The notes: generated by a model from the sequence alone, not told the origin. Shown: positions 13,093 through 26,896, counted from the first letter of the stretch. The stretch: 64,000 nt of DNA from Pithys albifrons albifrons (GCF_047495875.1 NC_092474.1:3675001-3739000), one strand, 5' to 3'. Program-made: numbers and translations.

Positions 13093-16000
13093 GTAAGGAG
13101 GGCCAGGCAAAGCCAGGGGAGAGGGCAAACTGCAGGAGACATCAGGGAATGCATCTGCTGCTCTAAAGGAACTTTAACCCCCACTGCCAAACTGGCTGCT
13201 GGTCTGGATTGTGCTGTGTGAGTGCTGATGCAGCTGTAACAAGTGGGTGTTGACTGTGCTAATTGTGCCCATGAAGATAAACCTGACCTCACTATATCTA
13301 AGTCCTTCTATTTCCCAATAGAGATAGAAGTGCCACAATTGTATATATTCCCTTTGTATTTGCATTGCTTCCCTCTGTATTTGGCTCAGGCATACCTGTG
13401 CATTTTGTAAATTTTAGGAAGGAATCTGGTCTTAATTTCATAATATGAGGTCCCTACCATTTCCAGTTTGCTGGAGCAGTTAACATGCTCACTGATGTAT
13501 CAATCTTTGGTTGGGATTTCTTTGGCTTTCTCTTCCAGACACACAATCCTTGCTACCTTTCCCCACTAAATTAGGCTAAACAAAGTCTTGTCAAGGTACT
13601 TCCACATCACAGTTGATCTTCCTTTTCATAAATGTGTGGGGTTTGTGTGATAGGGTGGCTACAGGGGAGGCTTCTCTGAGCAGATGCCCCCATGAGCAGG
13701 GACAATGCCAGCCGGCTCTGCTGGCCAAGGCTGAGCCCATCAGTGACAGTGGCACCACCTCTGGGGTAATATATTTAAAAAGTGGGGGGGAAAACAGCAC
13801 AAGGTCATCTGCAGCCAGAGCAGAGATTCCCCTACATATGCTGGAGCAGGGGGAGAGTGTGAGCTCAGAGTCCTCCCTGTGAGGAGGAAGAAGCAGCAGA
13901 GACAACGTGGGGTGAACTGAACACAGCCCCCATTCTCTGTCCCTCTGTGCCACTTGTGGCGGGGAGGATGGGTAGAGTTTAGCAGTACCTGGGAAGAAGG
14001 GAGGGATGGGGGAAGATGGTTTTAAAATTTGATTTAATTTCTCATTATCCTACTCTGATTTGATTGTTAATAAATTAAGCCAATTTCCCCAAGTCAAGCC
14101 TGCTTTGCCCATGACAGTAATTCCTGAGGGATCTCTCCCTGTCCTTATCTCGACCCATGAGACTTTCACTGTATTTTCTCTGCCCTCCCCAGCTGAAGAG
14201 AGCAGTGATGGAGCAGCTTTGATGTCCAGATAGGGTCAGCCCACCACAATGAACTAAATGGTTTTGAAGTATTTCATTTCCAAGGTCATTCTGTAATTTA
14301 CACATCACTTTAAGACTTTCTTTTTTTCACGCTGCAATTTCTCAGTATTCATTATCATACAAAAAACATGATAGTGAGTTTCAATCTTGCCAAAGTCACT
14401 TAAAGCTGCAATTGTCTTAGTGCTAATGTTGATTTTTCCAATTGCTGGACTAGATTAAAACACAAAAATAATACTGCTAATGATAATTTCATAGGGAATT
14501 GGCAGAGAGGGACATTCTCAGCAGAATAAAAGATGTATCTAATATCATTTGCTTGAAATAGAAAGCTGCAGTTCACCAAATGAAATCTTCTTGTTAATTT
14601 TCTTTTAGTCTTTTTCAATCAATGTATTTAGGCACATTTCAAAATGCCATTTCTAGTTATATTTCAACTGTTATTATTAGAAATTCTTCATAAATTTTGG
14701 ACTTAAATTTCCTGGCAAAGCAAAGAAACCAGAGAAAGATACAGCATTTCTTGCTAATTTTTGTTGCATTCATCTAATAAAACCACATGTGGTTTGGCAA
14801 CAGGAGACACATCTCTGTGCTAGTCTTTCCTCCAGTCACTTTTGCTGAGCTGCAGCATGTCAGATGTCAAGCACAAACAAGGCTTTATTGTATTTGGTAT
14901 TTTACTCAGTGCAATTGGCTCAGCATCTGCAGCCATTGCTTAAATTCTTGTTTAGTGGACCTGAAGTAATAAGACCTCCCAATGTACCTGGTGCACGTGT
15001 GTTAAAGTCTTTCTCCTTTTTTTTTAAATTAGAATCATATTATTACTTGGAAAAGTATTATGAAATGAAAGTAGTCACTCTGGGCAGTAACAGGATGGCA
15101 TTTCACAGAATATCTTGTTCCTGTAGGAAAGGTGCTGATGAACCACCAAGATCTGCACTTCAAAGCAAAGCCAGTTATTGGTACAGCCTGATGAATGTGC
15201 TATCACGTTTTGAATATAATTCAAAAAGCATTGTCTTTTTAATATAAATACAGACTGATCAAATTTTTCAGCCTAGCAGCAAGAATATAATATTGTTTAT
15301 CAAAGTTTTGTGTTGATGGGGAATCAGATGGTCTTTTTTCTTGAAAAAAACTTCAAGGCAGTTCGATGTAAAAGAGAGATAGCTATTGATGCAGGTTTTG
15401 TAATCATTTATCCAGAACTCATATTCTGGGTAGATTTTATTAAACTTGTAATGATGGATGACTCGAGGCTTTCTATTACCTGCTGTCCTGTGTTTGCTAA
15501 TGCTCATGGAGCCAATATTTATCAAGTGCTAGCAGTAAGACTTATTGCTGTAGTACAGCAAGAAATATGACTGTGTTGGCAGCATTGAAGGAGGCTTTAT
15601 TATCCTGCATGACAGTGAAGTATAGTCTGAGTGTATGTTCTGGCTGGCACTTTGTGGCCTGACCCAGCTCCCACTGAGACCAGTAACAGAGCAGGGTAGC
15701 CCTCAGGGGTGAGGGAAATGAAATTAAAATAGCTCTATCTGTGTCCATCATGGGACTGTGTGGGCCATCAAATTGGGAAGTCTGTGGGGTGTTGTCCTCT
15801 GCCAAACAGGAGGGGTTTAAGACTTTGCTCTGAAGAGGAATGTGCAGAACTATACAGTGGTTAACAAAATTTGTGCTTATCTTGGGCAAGCTTCAATAAA
15901 GGAGATAGTGACAACTTCAATGGAAAGAAAGTGAGGACAACATAAAGTTGCTGAGTGCTTTTTTTTTGGTTTTAAGGTTTAGGCTTTTCCAGACCAATGT

Positions 16001-16609
16001 TTGATAACTGGACTTCTGAGCTACATAAAATACTTTTCTGTTCTTATTTGTTCCCTGTTTTCGTCTTTGACTCAGTTGATTGGACCCTAAATATTGCACT
16101 GATGTTTTCAGACAGCCTGGCCTGTGGTTGGCTTGAAGTGTTTTGTGAGTTATTTGCTTCACTGATAAATACTGTTGCTTCATTGAAAGAATGAGCTGAA
16201 TTTTTGTGTTGCTTTCTCCCAGCTGATAGGGGAGGTTTCTGCACCATGAACCTGCTCACTGTGCAATACCAAACCCTTTTCTGTTTTAATTCGAGAGTTT
16301 CAGAGGTGCTTGTGCTGTGATCTTGCAGTGTGCTGAGCCTGCTTGTGTTGGTCCAGCCAAATACCAATGCTATTAAACTTCCCTGAGATTCGATCTCCTA
16401 AAAATAAGCAGTTATTTCAGAGGCTTGGAACCCAAGTGCCAGAGTAATACTGGCAGAGCCACCCCTTCCAGACTGTAATTGGCTCTGGATTTCAGTATAC
16501 AGTATGCTCCTTTATGTGGTTAGAGCATATTATATGTGGCATGACTAATGATTTTCCTTTTTCCTCCCTTCTTTCTCTTTTTCCCTTTTTCCTTTTCCAT
16601 AAAAACAAG
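13093..16609 (+). other. RIMBP2 intron with a sense ERVL-type solo LTR
   Basis: A 3.5-kb intron. Apart from the LTR at 13,635-14,248 I see AT-rich sequence without recognisable elements. It ends in a long T/C-rich tract (16,555-16,600) before an AAACAAG acceptor. Confidence 0.75.
13635..14248 (+). mobile_element. Solo LTR of an avian ERVL-type endogenous retrovirus (degraded)
   Basis: This 614-bp block is more GC-rich than its surroundings. It starts TGTGGGGTTTGTG and ends CAGCCCACCACA, the TG...CA form of an LTR. It carries a TATA-like stretch near 13,770, a purine-rich middle, an AATAAA at 14,069 and the segment TCTCCCTGTCCTTATCTCGACCC that I associate with avian (songbird) ERVL LTRs. No gag, pol or env sequence adjoins it, so it is a solo LTR left by recombination. 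It appears shortened in the middle relative to the family. I find no convincing target-site duplication. The exact subfamily cannot be named without a repeat library. Confidence 0.8.
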
Positions 16610-16660
16610 GCTCAGGTTGAAGCTAAGAAGGAACATGAGGGAGCAGTTCAATTGCTAGAG
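16610..16660 (+). CDS. RIMBP2: RIMBP2 exon: coiled coil (17 residues)
   Basis: A 51-nt exon, phase 0 to 0, encoding AQVEAKKEHEGAVQLLE. The acceptor is ACAAG|GCT after a long T/C tract from 16,555 to 16,600, and the donor is GAG|GTAAGA. It continues the coiled coil and matches the RIMBP2 order (ELLQK-AQVEAKKEHEGAV). Confidence 0.95.
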
Positions 16661-17908
16661 GTAAGATAATCTGTGTTACCTTTGCTTATTCAGGTTCCCT
16701 TCTGAATGTGATAACTTTACTGCATCCTCACTTTTGAAAGTTTCAAGAAATATGTAGGCAGATAGATTTTTTTTTCCCCTCTTCTAATGTAATTGCATCT
16801 TTTAAGATTTATAATTCTGTTGGGAGTTCATTAAGCTGAGCTGTTGGAAATGATGTGTATCTCAGTTTCTCATTTGGTTCTATTTTTTCTGTAAAATACC
16901 ATTAAAGGAAGTGATTAATTATGGGAAATATTATTTATCAGGCTGGAAATGTAGCTGCAAATACCAAACAATTAAAGATTCCTAATTAAATACTGTCTAA
17001 TAAACATAAGGCAACATGTTAAAGAACAGAAATGTTAAACTTAGTGAAATAATTTAGATACTTCCTGGAAACCTTCGAAGGGTGTGGTAGGGAGAGAACA
17101 CCTCATTGTGCTGCATGAGGGAAAGAAAAGGCTTTAAATGGTTATTAAGTGTTAATGTATGTATCCTAAAAACCAGGCAATACCATGCATTGTTCATAGC
17201 AAGTGCATTGGCAATATTTCATTTTAAAATCTGGTTTTAGCAAAAGGTAATTTCCAGTCTCTTTAGCTTCCCACAGCCTTTCTGTCTGTCTATTTGCTGG
17301 CCATGCCTTGGCAAAAGGTGGTTTTTATTGGTGCATCGATCAACATTTTAAAAAAAATAAATAATTAATGTGTTCATAAAAGTTAATATTCCCACAGAAC
17401 ATGTTTTGCTCATAGGCTTTCATTATCACCATATATATTGAGTTTGTTTTAGCTTTAGAACGTAAGATTAAATTATTATTTAATGCCTGGTGGAAAGTGT
17501 ATGATGCAGGAAAACATAATTAAAACCAAGGCAGGCAAGAGATTATTTACCCTCCTCAAGCTAAGCACAGTTCCTGTTTAGCTGATTTGTCTGCAGCCTG
17601 TGACTTGCTGAACCCCACCAAGGCTCCCAAAGCTTTTGCTTTTTATTGCCACCAGCGTGTTATTTTTTTAGCATTTTCTTTAATGTGCCTTTTGCAGTCT
17701 GAGCTCAGCAGCAATATTGATTTCTGAAACGTTTTCTAGCGTGGTTTGTGTTACTGCATGTTTTTACACGTGTAACTGGTCTAATATACTTTGCTTTGAA
17801 ATGTCAAAACAAAAGAAATATTCAAAACTGTTTTTATTTCTTTGTTTATTTCACATCTCTTTGTTTACTGTGTCTTGTTTGGGATTTATTGCTTTGCACT
17901 TCATCCAG
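16661..17908 (+). other. RIMBP2 intron
   Basis: A 1.25-kb AT-rich intron. Its last 90 nt are very pyrimidine-rich (TTTATTTC, TTTGTTTATTTC, CTCTTTG), and a TGCATG lies at 17,755. Nothing else was recognised. Confidence 0.75.
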
Positions 17909-17929
17909 AACACCTTGGACAGCATGCAG
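17909..17929 (+). CDS. RIMBP2: RIMBP2 21-nt microexon
   Basis: This is a 21-nt exon, phase 0 to 0, encoding NTLDSMQ. The acceptor is CATCCAG|AAC after a very pyrimidine-rich tract and the donor is CAG|GTATTT. The heptapeptide sits exactly where RIM-BP2 proteins have a similar sequence between the VQLLE and KVRELEEK segments, which is what identifies it. It is too short for any open-frame search. TGCATG (the Rbfox-binding hexamer) occurs about 150 nt upstream (17,755) and 86 nt downstream (18,015). Confidence 0.92.
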
Positions 17930-20900
17930 GTATTTTAGGGCATAAATTCTCCTTTCCCTGTCCTGAGTCCTGCACTTTTCCCTGTAAAATGAGTATGCCA
18001 GCCCTGCCCAACCTTGCATGGGATGTGTGATAGAACCATTGTTATGCCAGCATGCTTTGCATTTATTGGCCAAGTACCAAAGCAGCAAATTCAAATTTTT
18101 TTTCCTGCAAGAAATTAATCCTGCCATGAGTTGGTGAGAACTCAGAGCCTGTTTTGGAAGTCAATTCCTTACAAGCATGCCCAGTAGGAATGGTTTGGTA
18201 GTTTATTCAAGACTGTAACTTTCTGACAGTGTGGATTTTGTCTGAATTCAGATTGTTTCTTTGTTAATACAGAGACTATTTTATGTGATACTTTCACCTG
18301 AGGCTGATTTGAGCCACCCAGTGAGAGCTAACAGATAAACTATGAAATAATATCTCTTAGCAGAATATGTGAGTTAACTACTAGTCTGAATTCAAACCTG
18401 TCCACTTGGAAAGTTGCTCATCATCTTCCCTGTCTCGTGTGAACAGTATCTGTCTTGTAATGGATGAAGTCTGCTTCATTTTCCCTTTAAGAAGGCATTT
18501 TAATTTTAGAAGCAGCACTATGGATGGTATGAGAAACTTGGCAAGTGCTGAGTGATAGACATTCAATCTGTGCAGCAGAGAATGTCTCTGCATACAACCA
18601 CTGCTCTGGCAGTTCTAGGGAGGTCTGGCAGACCTGGCACCTTTGTGCCAGCGTTATTAGGGAGGGTTCCATGGGAGGAGAACTCAGATTTGGGAGCACA
18701 CACCTCTCTCTGTGCAGCGATGGATGTGGGGTTTGTGCAGGGAGGTGAGTCCGGCTGGTGAGAGCAAACCAAGCACGTGCCTGGAGTCAAGAAATGAGGG
18801 TGAGCATGGATGGGGATGCCTCTGGAGAGCTCAGCTGTGGATCTCATGGCAGGTTTTTCTTTATATACAACCAACTCTTGTGCTCACTTCTAACTCACAA
18901 CCTGAACTTTGAAAAAAAAAAGCAGTAAAGGCATTTTTCTTCCAGGCTTTGTACTGCCATGACAGAACAACTTGAGATTTCTGCATACTCAGAAGAGAAG
19001 ACAAAGAAGGCATATGCTGAAATGCAATTAATTTTTAAATTAATCAATAATAATGCGTTCATATTTTTTGAAAAATATTTTTAAGACAAGCTTAGCATCT
19101 TGTTGAGGTTTGCATTGTGATGTTTTTATTTTTTATTTTATACTAGAGTTTCCATAACTGCATGTGGAAAGGTCAGTATATGTTCTTAGAGAGTTGAGTA
19201 GCTTATCCTTAAAAGAGGGGACCAGTAAACCCAGACCAGTTTGCTTCTTTGTTTGCTTAATGTTCTTTTAAAGTTGTACACAGATGTCATACAACAAATT
19301 AATAAGTAGCAAAGGCTCACATTTCAGTTGCTCAAAACCACAGCAAAAAGATGAAAGACAAAAAAACCTCAGGCATTTATTGTTTGTGTAAAACTCCCAC
19401 AATGTCTCTGAGTCTTCTTGGGTTTCGTTTCGTAATCAATCAGATGGATACCCTGAGACATCTTTAGCAGAAATAAATTAATTTTGTGTTATGAATACAG
19501 AGAAATTATAGCTTTAAAATTCACTGTAGCTTTAAAAAAGTATTCATTACAAGAAAAGGAACAAACAGTACCACCTTCAGTAGTGAAAAATTTGGATTTT
19601 TGGGTTCTTCTGGGTACTCTAAGTGTTTCCCTTATTTTTAGTTGAGCTAAGATCTTTTTAGAGGTGGTGTGTAATGTATGTTGTTTTCTTGATATGCAAT
19701 ATGGGCAGTTTTTCTTCTGTCAACTGAGAATGTTTTTGTCTTTGAAAAAACCCAAACTCTTTGTTCAGTTGAATGAATTTAATTGATACCCTGACTTCCT
19801 TTGTTAGTACAGTTGTTTAACTAGGCATATATTATAAGGGGGTTTTTTAATGAAGGGATGTTTGTTCATCATAAAGCACCAGATCAGGATGCAATACATT
19901 AACTTTTCAAAGAAGGAGCCTGTTAGTGCCCCTGCTGAGCTCCTTCTGCCTGTTTGGGTCACAGCAGACAGACCTGGGCTCTGCAGTGCCATTCCCTGTG
20001 CCAGAGCACCCACCAACTGGTTGCCCCTGTGTGAAAATAAAACCTCACAAATGGAACTCTCAGGAGCTTCTCTGACTCTGCAGTCTTTGCAAGAGGTGTT
20101 AATTTATTCTTTCCTAACTCTCTGGGCACTTTGGGTTCGTGTTTTTGTCTTCAGGAATATCTGTCAGTGTATGCAAACAGATACACAGGTGGTTTATAAA
20201 TGCAGATTGAAATTTAAATTCCTTGTACCGAAAACATTGTTATATCCTTACTTATTTGGTACAATGAATGTGCAGATCTGGGTAAAAGTTTTTTTATCCT
20301 ACAGTGTCCTTACTACTCTTTATATGTTTTGAGTAAAAGTTTCAGGAAAAAACCTGAATTCCCATGCCCTTTGTCATTCCTTTCAGTCAGGGAATCTTTA
20401 TTTCCCATCACCTTATTCATCTTCTCACATCAGGAATTCATTAGCCCTACGTAGGCAAATTTCCCAGCTCAGCACAGAAGTTTATCTTTTAAGTTCTGTT
20501 TTCTTAAAGCCTGATGCCTCAAAATTCAAAGAAAAATGTTTGCCAACAGTGGCATTTTGATGCTTCTCACAGGCTTCTCACAACCAGCCTCCTCTTGGCT
20601 GGTGTCTGGAGTACTTTGTGTGGTTTGGTTACCGTGAGGAGCATTGTTTTGGAAAGGAAATTCAAGCAGTGCCCAAATTCTGCATGAACCACTGTGGGGT
20701 TTTTTTCTTATTAGGTTTTAATACATAAATATTAACCCAGCAATTCAAGAGGCTTCAACTTAATAGCAGAAGAGGGGCATGTCTCAGAAATGTCCCTGCG
20801 TTCTAGGAAAACTTGGAAGAGCACACAAAACTGGCATTTAGATGTGTGTAGAAGTCACAAAGCTGTAGGAGCTGTTTGCAGGTGTTCTTGGCAGTGTTTT

Positions 20901-21153
20901 TTTTAGCACTGCCAAAACATCTGATAAGGAATTTCCCCTTTGGAAACTGGGGCTGAAAGGAGAAGTTACCTCAGTGTTCCAGGAGTACCACCAGGTTTCG
21001 TTCTAAGTGTGGGTGAGAAGTAGAGGGAGATTGTGGGCCTGTTCATCCCAACTAGTTTGCTTATCCTGGCTCCCTGGTACTTCAGAGGAATGTGCTGGAG
21101 TCAGAGCTGGCTGTGATCTCAGTCCGATGTCCATGTTCTCTCTTGGTTTGCAG
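17930..21153 (+). other. RIMBP2 intron
   Basis: A 3.2-kb intron. It contains a TGCATG at 18,015 and otherwise AT-rich sequence with short open frames on both strands, none with recognisable motifs. No repeat family was identified. Confidence 0.75.
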
Positions 21154-21358
21154 GCCAAGGTGCGAGAGCTGGAGGAGAAATGCCGGACCCAGAGCGAGCA
21201 GTTTAACCTCCTGTCCAGAGAGCTGGAGAGGTTCCGGCAGCAGGCAGGGAAGATTGACCTCCTGAGCAGCAACACCTTGGCATCCTCAGATCTCTCTGGT
21301 TCTCCTGCTAAATCTCTATCCCAGTTAATGAATGGAATAGCCACTTCTATAGGCAAAG
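21154..21358 (+). CDS. RIMBP2: RIMBP2 exon: end of coiled coil and Ser-rich linker
   Basis: A 205-nt exon, phase 0 in and phase 1 out. It encodes AKVRELEEKCRTQSEQFNLL, then the segment through FRQQAGKIDLLSS, then a Ser-rich stretch ending LSQLMNGIATSIGK plus the first base of a Gly codon. The acceptor is TTTGCAG|GCC and the donor AAAG|GTAAGG. The conserved coiled coil ends near AGKIDLL. The rest is a flexible linker. Confidence 0.96.
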
Positions 21359-24300
21359 GTAAGGACCAGCATTTTATTTGTTCTGCCCTTGGGGTTTTCA
21401 GATGCAACTCTACGATGTAAACAGAGTTTGATGAACAGATGGAGGATGGAATCCACTCCTGTTCCTGTTTTGTGGCTTGTTTAAATTTCAGAGTCTCTTA
21501 AGCCTCCACTGAGCTTGTTCCAGCTTTATTCAGGCACTGCTGTGAGCAGAATTCTCTCTAATTTTGTTGGGTGTAGTGATAAGAAACCAGTTCAGCATTA
21601 AAATGATGTATTCCTTGTGTAAAAATATGCTTCCCTTATAAGAAGAAGGACTGTTTGCATGTCCAGGCTATGCTGTAAAACATTCCCTGTTTCAGGGACA
21701 GGATCTGCATGAAATAGTAGTTCATGGGGAAAGAAAGCACAGAACCCCCACAATGTGCTGGCCATTACAGGAAAGGAAAGTGTAAACGGAGAAAGGGAGA
21801 AAATGGGGAAGGTAAATGGAGTATTTTGACAGACATGAAATGTTTTGGGCTTCATTTCATTTGTTCAACAGAAATTATGCACTTGTCTGGAAAAAAATTG
21901 AAAGGAAAACAATAAAAAAAGGTAAAACAGAAGCAAACAATTTCTATAAAACATAGATTCTGGCATAGAGTGATTTGGGTTGAAAGTTTGTTTTATGGGA
22001 AATATTTTAACGGAACTGAATAGGGATGACATCTGCAATTGCTAAACTGTGCAAAGGTATGGTTTAAAATTTTAACTGTGTCAAAATAGCATTCTAGGAT
22101 AGTATTTAAACATGTAACTCCCAGTTGTTCTAGAAACAGAAGAGCCTCACCAAAAATATTGTTGATTTGAGTTTCAAAAGGAATAGAGAATGTAAAGGTA
22201 AAAAAATAAAAATTGATTTACATCTTTGTCGTTGTTCCTACACTTACAGTGCCCAGTATGGTCAACAGGAGGTGTTTATCCAAGATCTGTGTTGAACTTT
22301 CACCAGGTCATCTCCTGTTGCCAGAGGCAAGGGCTCTGCTAAGTGCAGAGCTTTGTAAAAGATCCATTATTCATAAGAAAATTGTAAAGATGGAGGCAGG
22401 AGGTTACCTGAGGACACTTGACAGTAACTTCCATGTAAATCACATGTCAGATTGTGTATTACTATGATGTTACTCTCAAGGCTGCAATGACTCCACTTGC
22501 TCTGCAGCTGTCAGTTAATTCCCATTACTTATATATTCCCCAAAAGTTGGTTTAAAATAAGTATGAGAAGAAACTGGAAATATGAAGCAGTCTCAAGTTT
22601 TCTTCCTAAGCTTCTAGAAAAAACTCTGAGGAACAGAGTGCAGAAATCACAACTCATTCCCTGCTGTTCCAGACCAGTGGTTATTTTCAGTGAAAGGTGC
22701 TAAACCTGATGTGAAATCAAGTCCAAAGGACCCAAGGTGATGTCCTTCTTTCATTCCAGTTCAGGAACTGTGTATTTTGTAGGCCTTGGGTTCTTGAACC
22801 CAAAATTGGAGCTGTTGGCAGTCTTGCCCACTGTGATGCGTGTTAGTTCATGGGCTTTTCTGGAGCTGCAGGTTGTACCCAAGTGGATATTGAATTCTCA
22901 AGGCATTACCTGATAGCCCCAAGAATTTATTAGAAATTTCCTTAATACCAGCAGCATTAGCTCTTCTGTCTCTAAGGACATGATTTTCAAGAAAAGGTCA
23001 ATAGGTATTGAAATGTTCTCCAGGCAGTGAAGGTCCAGCCTGGATCACTGCAGTTGATTTAAGCAGCCCCTCAAATGCAAATCAGCCAAACTTTTTAAGG
23101 GACTCAGTCAAACTCTCCAAACTAATTTACATTTATTCTTAAAATACTAACAGAAAAACCTTTTCAAAAACCTTCAAACATACCAGACAAATACTCTGAG
23201 TAATCCTTGAGTAAAAGCACAGCAAACACAGCCAAGCCTGTACTGAAGGCATTTAAAGACCTTGCTCTGTAAACCTTCTCTCATAACCTTTTGATTTTTC
23301 TTTGACTTACAATTCAGGGCCTGCAGCACTAGTGAATAAACATCAGAAATCCTTGGACAACATTCATTCTCAGTGTGAATGCACTGATAACAATAAAGTG
23401 ATGTTTGAGCAAGTGGGCAGGATTTCTAATTATTGAAATCAACCCTTTCACAATAATGATGGTAATGTACAGCAAGTTCTCCAAACCAGAAGTGTAATTA
23501 TTTTTATTATGTGTGAGGAAGAAAGAACACAAGAGGGAACACAGGGACAGCTTTCAAAGCAAAGCAAATGACGGAAATGAGATCAGTTTATGACCAGCTG
23601 CTTTGCCTTAATTGGTGATGTTTGAATGGATCAGGAAATGAAATAAACCCGGACAAAATGGGTTAGAGCATGAAAAGTTCACTTTAACCATATAATAATG
23701 TCCCAATCAGATATAGAAACCTGAAGATGTATTATTCATCAGATAAGAGGCTCATTTAAATGGTCTTTCTAGATAATTTAAGTGGTCCATATGGAATTAG
23801 CAATTACAATAAACAAAACGGAGAGTCTAATTGTAATGCAAATATGGTCAGCTTTGATTCTCCTGAAACATTTAAATTAGGTCCAGTGATCTTTCTTTTC
23901 CCTTAAAAAGACGTTCTTCAGATTTCCTTAACAGGTATTTGCCAGGCAGGGGCATATATGAATTTTACAGACTTTATGCACTTAAACCCTGTGGCTTTAT
24001 AAGGTTCTTCTCTAGTATTTAGAGAAAGAAAAAGAAGAGACATTTCTAGATGCTGCTGCCTGTTCTTATGAGCCAACCTCATGTATTTTTCATTTTTAAC
24101 TCTGTGTTTTCCAGAGGGCAGATATGAAAGGAAAGGTGTTTAGTTTGGAGTTTTTTGCTCAGTTTCCAGTTAACAAGATTTAAAATAGTCTGTAGGTCTG
24201 ATTCCCCCACATTCTGTTGCTCAAGCCCAGGGAGACATCGGTGTCATTGCCTCGGATGAACAAGAGAACCAGGTTTGAAATAGTGGGGGTTTTTTTGGAG

Positions 24301-26896
24301 CTAAACTTAGGCCAGGTTTTAAATGCAGCCTTTTTTGTCTTTATCCTGTATTCACAATGTGCAGGAGCAGACACCCTCTGTGGAAATGAGCTGGAGATTA
24401 CAGAGGTTCAGGAGGTTTCAGGAGGAATGTGTTTCATACTTGATATGCTTGTGTTTATTTTTTTAATCCAGATGTGACTCTACGTTCATAGAATCAGCAT
24501 GAATTTACATACATAATTTAAGTGTCTCATGACCTTTGAAAAAGGCTCCTCTCCAGAATACACAGGAACTAATTGCTAAAGTTGTATGATAAGGCTTGCA
24601 TGAAAATCACATCTTTCCAATTTATTGCAGATATTAAAAGACATTGAAAATGCAGTAATTTTTAAGTTGCCTAAAGAACCAGATCACATTGTGATCCTAG
24701 AGAAAAGCAGTCCCACAGCATGGAAAGAGTCTGAGAGGATCAGCTTGTGTGGTTTCACAACTTTTTCATGAGGAGACAGGAGTTGATGGCACCCAGTGTG
24801 GATCTTATTGAAAAGGGAGATGCTCCTTTGCACCAGTAGCCAAATAAACAGAGAAACAGAGAACACTAAAGGCAGCAATTAGTCCAGTTAGGAAGACAGA
24901 TCCATTTTGCTTAGCCAGACTTGGAGCAGAAGCTGCACTTCCACATACATTGCTGGATATTCCCATCCCTCTGATGGGAACTGAGGTATCTGTGTAGGCT
25001 CAGCATTATCTGCAGCCACAGATGTGTCCAGTCACTTAATGCAATTACAACTACAACCCAGTTTTCTCTTCAATATATTAGAGACTCAGGGCAAATTCTA
25101 TGTACCCTGTTTTGCAAATGAAAAAATAAGACAGATTGATCTCTTCCAGAATCTTGATATTCCTGGAGTTCTTCATAATGTGTGTTGCCATTCTAGTTGC
25201 CACCCTATAAGCATGCAAAGCAAGGGCTGGATTGTCCTAGAATCTTTCTCCACATTTAGTACAAATGCAGCTAATTTAAAAACAAAGCCTGAAAAATCCA
25301 GGAGGTATGAGACCAAACAGCAGTTTCCTTTGAATGAATAATCACAGTTGGCCCAATTATTTATAGGCTTGGCGCTGACAGGCTGATATGGCAAGCACAT
25401 TAACAGCAAACAGAAGGAGCTAAATTGGCTAAAGGTTTCTGAACAGGGATGACTCTCCTGTTATGTATGTGAGAAAGGTTCCAAGAATAAAAAATATGCC
25501 CTTTTGCAGCCTGGGGATTGCTGGAAGCAGGGCTGGGTGTAATTAATCTTTTGTGTGGTGAGTTGTGTATTTCCCTTCTGTCAATGTGCTTAAGCTGTCC
25601 TGCTGTAAATTACAATGATGCAGAGCAAATTAATCATATTGGACTAATGAGAACACCAGAAAAACCCTCTGATGGTATTCTTGGAGCTCATTCTCCTCCG
25701 CAGTGTGAATAAAGAGGTTTCACTGATAATTCCTGGTGACGTGGTCTGGGAAGGTTGGAATTCAGCAGCAAAACCTTGCTGTCCAGACATGGGGCACAAC
25801 AGGGAGGAAATGCTGAACCTACACATATTCAGGGTCTGAAAAATTAGAGCATGGGCTAATTATGGTAATGAAAAGGAGAATGCACTCTGCATATCTGAAT
25901 GTGTCAGCAAAGGACTGTGCTTTGCTGGAACTTCTGCTCATGCTGTAGGTATAGTTAAGCCCAGTTTACACTGTCCTGCTTTTGTGTGGTTTAGGGACTA
26001 AACAGAAAAAGGGGAAAGTATTTTATTTTATGCTTTATTAGTCTATCTTGTAACCTGGATGATGTAGCTCTTTTTAATTGTCTCCCCTCACCTCTAGGCC
26101 TGATTTTCAACCAAGTCAATAGGAGATAAGAGCCATCCCCTTTGCAAGGCTGCCTTCTTAGGTTATTCAGTGTGCAATATAAACCTTTTCTCTTTTTTTA
26201 AAGTATTTTTTAAAAGCACAATAAAAATATTAAAAAAGGGTTTCTGAACATTTTTCATTTTTCATAGCCCAAGTCTTCCCCTTTTTAGGAACTGGAGAGA
26301 TGGCACTGTGGTCAAATTGCATGTTTTAGTAGTGGTGCTGAAGAGGAACTCTTACCAAGTATGGGGCAGGTGCTCTTGGCACTTACTGCCTGCCAGAAGT
26401 CAAACCTCTTCATTTCAAAATGTATATCAGGGCAACTAAATAATTAGCATTTTAGTCACTTTCTTAGAAGACACATGTATAACTTGGTTCTACTTTCCAG
26501 TATATGACAGAGTCCCCAAAAGATAGAAAGGTTCTAGCAGCAGCTTTTTAGTGCTGAGTATGTTAAACAGCATGTCAGGTAACTTCTCCAAACATATTAA
26601 GGTGCTCAGAATGAAAGTGGAAGTTTTTTTTCAGTAAGGGAAATTTTAACTTTGAATTTTTGAATTAGAATACCTTTACTTTCTATGTTATGTTTTGTTA
26701 CATATTATTGACTTAGGCAATTTACCAAAAGACTGGGAACTCGTCGGCTTAGCCACTGTTATGCTCTGCAGTCTGGAGTCTTTTTCTAGAAGGATTTTTA
26801 ACAGGAGAAGAAAATAACTCACTGCTGCTTATTCTTTGGCAGAGTTTCTGCTTGGGAGCAATTACTTATTCTTGTGTGTGTTTTGTTCACTGCCAG
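21359..26896 (+). other. RIMBP2 intron
   Basis: A 5.5-kb intron, AT-rich throughout. I looked for exons, repeats and RNA genes on both strands and can support none. The open frames of 60-105 codons (for example 25,024-25,341) have no splice context or family resemblance. The acceptor is CACTGCCAG. Confidence 0.7.
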
